DNA of 5,892 bases. It comes from Candidatus Zymogenus sp. (GTDB taxonomy: Bacteria; Desulfobacterota; Zymogenia; Zymogenales; Zymogenaceae). The position numbers and the translations under genes were made by a program. Where the stretch lies: NCBI GenBank assembly GCA_030613285.1, contig JAUWME010000166.1, positions 1 through 5,892 on the forward strand, written 5' to 3'. This document shows, one piece after another, positions 5,199 to 5,892 of the stretch (position 1 is its first letter; every line of letters begins with the position of its first letter). Below the pieces are notes generated by a model. It was not told the DNA's origin and ran no database searches. It saw only the letters and a program-made list of their open reading frames with translations.

Positions 5199-5892
5199 TG
5201 CAAGAAGCAGTAGTTGCAACGGATTTGTCGAGACACTTTGGTGATTTCATAGCGGTGGATAAGGTCAGCTTTTCTGTGAAACCCGGTGAGATATTCGGAT
5301 TTTTGGGGCCGAACGGGGCGGGTAAATCCACCACCATCAGGATGCTAACCGGGATTTTAATGCCCACATCGGGCGAAGCAAAGGTGCTGGGGTTTGACGT
5401 GTACCGAGATGTGGAGAGGATAAAAGAGAGCATCGGCTATATGTCCCAGAAGTTTTCTTTGTACGACGATCTTACGGTGCTGGAGAACATCGAGTTTTAT
5501 GGCGGGATTTATAGGGTTGCCAAACAAAAACGGGCCGAGCGATACGAGTGGGCGCTGAAGATGTCGGGGTTGGTTGATAAACGAAACACCATAACCGGCG
5601 GGCTTTCTGTGGGGTGGAAGCAACGGCTGGCCCTGGGGTGTGCAGTGCTGCATGAGCCAAAGATACTGTTTCTTGATGAGCCGACCAGCGGCGTTGACCC
5701 CGCCTCTCGGAGGGATTTTTGGGACTTGATAACGAATATGGCAGAAGGTGGAACCACGGTGTTTATTACCACACACTACATGGATGAGGCAGAGCACTGC
5801 GACAGGTTGGGTCTTATTTATAAGGCAAGGTTGATAACAATCGGAAGCCCTGAGGAGCTCAAGACGAAATTCATGCGGGGGAGCGTCCTTGA
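5198..5892 (+). CDS. ABC exporter ATPase 2 (YbhF C-terminal-half type), partial
   Basis: An open frame from GTG 5198 runs off the right edge, giving 231 complete codons of an expected 250-310. Motifs: Walker A GPNGAGKST (37-45), Q-loop GYMSQ (80-84), Walker B ILFLDE (156-161) with the catalytic Glu, D-loop SGVDP, and a canonical switch His193 in TTHYMDEAEHCDR. The signature is degenerate, LSVGWKQ (136-142) instead of LSGGQ; the E. coli YbhF second domain, as I recall, is similarly altered (LPLGFKQ). The defect pattern is thus opposite to ATPase 1, which keeps its signature but lacks the switch His. The likeliest role is the second half of a heterodimeric motor with ATPase 1, driving the two permeases between them. 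In E. coli both domains are one polypeptide; here they are separate genes over 2.3 kb apart. The missing 3' end prevents judging any C-terminal extension. Confidence 0.93.
   Translation, partial: MQEAVVATDLSRHFGDFIAVDKVSFSVKPGEIFGFLGPNGAGKSTTIRMLTGILMPTSGEAKVLGFDVYRDVERIKESIGYMSQKFSLYDDLTVLENIEFYGGIYRVAKQKRAERYEWALKMSGLVDKRNTITGGLSVGWKQRLALGCAVLHEPKILFLDEPTSGVDPASRRDFWDLITNMAEGGTTVFITTHYMDEAEHCDRLGLIYKARLITIGSPEELKTKFMRGSVL

Noticed and set aside
4781..5236. Open frame of 151 codons on the minus strand opposite permease 2
   Set aside because: It is the complement of hydrophobic permease coding sequence, rich in Lys/Ile/Thr with no family likeness and no fitting neighbour.
5357..5797. Open frame of 146 codons on the minus strand opposite ATPase 2
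   Set aside because: It lies wholly across the conserved motifs of ATPase 2, has no recognisable domain, and its composition is that expected from an antisense shadow.

Overview
The window carries one co-directional (+ strand) gene cluster from a Gram-negative bacterium, and no RNA genes, CRISPR or insertion sequences were seen. The outer-membrane channel gene at the left edge fixes the Gram-negative envelope. The middling GC, the many GGG/ATA/AGG codons and the use of GTG starts would fit a Desulfobacterota (deltaproteobacterial) or similar anaerobe, but the taxon is inference only.

Layout: (1) 1-227, the C-terminal end of a TolC-type outer-membrane efflux channel. (2) 228-329, a short gap dominated by a perfect 20-bp palindrome inside a longer imperfect hairpin. 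(3) 330-998, a TetR-family regulator. (4) 999-1133, a gap holding a cluster of dyad-symmetric elements that look like operators, plus a possible extended -10 promoter. (5) 1134-1934, a membrane-anchored periplasmic adaptor (HlyD/YbhG type). (6) 1953-2894, ABC ATPase 1. (7) 2891-4024 and 4026-5198, two paralogous ABC-2 permeases. (8) 5198-5892, ABC ATPase 2, cut by the right edge.

Together these encode a complete tripartite ABC exporter: outer-membrane channel, periplasmic adaptor, a heterodimeric permease and a pair of different ATPases, probably controlled by the TetR protein. It corresponds to the E. coli cecR-ybhGFSR operon. In E. coli the two nucleotide-binding domains are fused in one protein (YbhF). 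Here they are two genes placed on either side of the permease pair. From the adaptor onward, genes overlap or are separated by at most 18 bp, so they are almost certainly co-transcribed and translationally coupled.

The most interesting signal is the complementary degeneration of the two ATPases. ATPase 1 has Pro where the H-loop (switch) His should be, and ATPase 2 has a degenerate signature motif (LSVGW). In a head-to-tail dimer both defects fall in the same composite ATP site, leaving the other site canonical. This predicts an obligate heterodimer with one catalytic and one structural or regulatory site. The second notable signal is the palindrome cluster upstream of the adaptor gene. The system is a variant of a known exporter architecture, not a new class.
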